Position numbers and translations under genes: made by a program | Part shown: in pieces, positions 5,951 through 6,929 of the stretch | How the letters are laid out: each line of letters starts with the position of its first letter | How positions within the stretch are numbered: the stretch's first letter is position 1 | Notes under the pieces: generated by a model | What the model was told of the DNA's origin: nothing | Seen by the model: the letters and a program-made list of their open reading frames with translations, nothing else | Databases searched by the model: none | NCBI GenBank assembly: GCA_018664265.1 | Contig: JABJOR010000563.1 | Location: forward strand, 1-6,929 | Length of the DNA: 6,929 nt | From: Rhodospirillales bacterium | Lineage (GTDB): Bacteria > Pseudomonadota > Alphaproteobacteria > Rhodospirillales > Casp-alpha2 | Direction of reading: 5' to 3'

Positions 5951-6929
5951 ATGAGTAATTGCATGCGGCAAATGTTAACCTGCTTGAGTATACTGACAGG
6001 AGTAACTTTAATCCATGTTCCGGGCGAAGCCAATGCCGATTCCTCAGTACCGAAACTAATCCTCCCCAAACCTCACAACATAAGTGCAACAGTCAGGCGG
6101 GAAAAATCTGAAATTCCCAAACTCACGTTACCCGCCTCTAATACTCTGGAGGCCACGGCTAACAGATCAAAAGTTAATCTCCCCGAACTTGTGCTACCTT
6201 CCCCTCACATTCTGAGCGCAACAACAAACCGATTGAAAGGTAATGAGCCCGCTCTCATGCTACCTCAACCCCATATACTGGCAGCAACAGTGAGCCGTGC
6301 GCATGAGGAAGACGACCCGCCCGTCTCCACCAATTGCTTTAATGTATCGGGCAAATGGGTTGTAAGTTGGCAAGAAGATGAAAAATCCGATGGGGCTATG
6401 CATCTGGAAAGCATAAAAGGTGAGCAAATTCTTGGAAACTATAATGCATCCGATAATGGGAGGCTTTTTCTGCAAAATGAAGAGAAGAAATTTTCTGGCA
6501 ACTGGGTGGAAAATAAATCCAAGGAGGAATGCAGTCAAAATCTTCATGAAAGCAGATATTGGGGAAGCGTTCAGTTAACATGTAATGATATTGGCAATAG
6601 GCTTTCTGGAACCTGGGGATATTGTGGAAACTCCGGCCCCTACAAACTGACTATTATTCAGCAACCCTCTTCTTCTGACTATGAAATTCCACCCATCGTT
6701 ACGGATGTCACACCAGTACTCACAGATGTTCCACCTATCGTTACGGATGTCACGCCTGTACTCACAGACGTTCCGCCTATCGTCACAAATGTCACACCTG
6801 TAATTCAGGAAAGCCTGCCGAACGATAACGCATTCAAGCCAGAGAACTGGGAGGTCTACAAATTCGAGATCAAATCCCGAAGCACGAATCTTCCAACCAT
6901 AGATGTGTTGAAAATTACATTTAAGAAAA
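5951..6929 (+). CDS. Secreted multi-repeat protein with a G-x-W beta-type domain (3' end outside window)
   Basis: ATG 5951 has GGGGGAG (5940-5946) four bases upstream. The frame is open for 326 codons to the window end with no stop, so the gene continues beyond. Residues 1-29 are a signal peptide ending A-N-A. Residues 34-121 are four contiguous 22-residue repeats. Residues about 129-238 form a compact domain with recurring G-K-W, G-N-Y, G-N-W, W-G and G-T-W-G-Y motifs and cysteines at 129, 194, 211 and 225, which suggests a disulfide-stabilised beta sandwich or barrel. Residues 247-288 are a proline/threonine heptad array, an extended linker or stalk by composition. A new segment starts near residue 296 (W-E-V-Y-K-F-E-I-K). 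The overall plan is that of a modular surface or periplasmic protein. Similar glycine/tryptophan beta domains occur in bacterial secreted proteins of unknown role, but I cannot name a family. It probably shares a transcript with the 188-aa gene. Confidence 0.85.
   Translation, partial: MSNCMRQMLTCLSILTGVTLIHVPGEANADSSVPKLILPKPHNISATVRREKSEIPKLTLPASNTLEATANRSKVNLPELVLPSPHILSATTNRLKGNEPALMLPQPHILAATVSRAHEEDDPPVSTNCFNVSGKWVVSWQEDEKSDGAMHLESIKGEQILGNYNASDNGRLFLQNEEKKFSGNWVENKSKEECSQNLHESRYWGSVQLTCNDIGNRLSGTWGYCGNSGPYKLTIIQQPSSSDYEIPPIVTDVTPVLTDVPPIVTDVTPVLTDVPPIVTNVTPVIQESLPNDNAFKPENWEVYKFEIKSRSTNLPTIDVLKITFKK
6050..6313 (+). repeat. Four tandem 66-bp (22-residue) coding repeats
   Basis: Units are 6050-6115, 6116-6181, 6182-6247 and 6248-6313, with no gaps. 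The protein pattern is P-x-L-x-L-P-x-x-x-x-(I/L)-x-A-T-x-x-R, and units 1, 3 and 4 carry P-H at positions 8-9. The copies are well diverged at DNA level but keep length and pattern exactly, which indicates selection on the protein rather than recent DNA duplication. Confidence 0.9.
6689..6814 (+). repeat. Tandem 42-bp minisatellite coding a proline/threonine heptad array
   Basis: Three 42-bp units lie at 6689-6730, 6731-6772 and 6773-6814. Each encodes two related heptads, P-P-I-V-T-D-V and T-P-V-L-T-D-V. Units 1 and 2 differ only at a few third positions and give identical protein; unit 3 degenerates towards its end. Near identity at DNA level points to recent or repeated slippage or recombination, so copy number may vary between strains. 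Confidence 0.9.

Noticed and set aside
6260..6581. Two minus-strand open frames of 95 and 61 codons
   Set aside because: They are antisense to the repeat protein, whose periodic protein pattern proves the plus-strand frame.
6050..6814. Tandem repeats as a CRISPR array
   Set aside because: The units are contiguous without spacers, multiples of three, and lie in one open coding frame.

Overview
The window looks like an accessory or degraded region of an alphaproteobacterial chromosome. The taxonomic guess is an inference. It rests on the style of the molybdenum hydroxylase and AraC-type proteins and on a short ABC-F ATPase fragment whose N-terminus has the form usual in Alphaproteobacteria. 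No RNA gene, CRISPR array or intact mobile element was found.

Left part (1-2867, all sense genes on +). The window opens inside a xanthine-dehydrogenase-family molybdopterin-binding large subunit; only its C-terminal 411 residues are present and they look intact. An AraC-family regulator follows 52 bp later. Its reading frame has no canonical start at the 5' end: the codon at the expected place after a good ribosome binding site is ATA. Next come about 620 bp with no intact gene. This stretch holds a recognisable 33-codon N-terminal fragment of an ABC-F ATPase, cut off by a stop just before its first Walker A motif. It therefore reads as a decayed or deletion-scarred junction.

Right part (2868-6929). 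Base composition becomes visibly more AT-rich and every gene product appears to be exported or membrane-bound. On the minus strand a 101-aa two-helix membrane protein lies upstream of a 644-aa secreted protein with a probable TIM-barrel glycosidase-like N-terminal half and a second alpha/beta domain. Divergently, on the plus strand, there is a 188-aa secreted protein of unknown family. It is followed 67 bp later by a secreted repeat protein that runs off the window. The repeat protein has four 22-residue repeats, a cysteine-bearing G-x-W beta-type domain and a tandem proline/threonine heptad array. The 169-bp region between the two divergent units has a sigma-54-like motif and a dyad, so the two transcription units may be co-regulated.

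Taken together, the left part resembles a molybdenum hydroxylase with an adjacent regulator, next to an eroded junction. The right part is a divergent cluster of orphan envelope or secreted proteins, possibly concerned with surface structure or polysaccharide. That functional link is inference, since none of the four right-hand proteins could be assigned to a named family from sequence alone.
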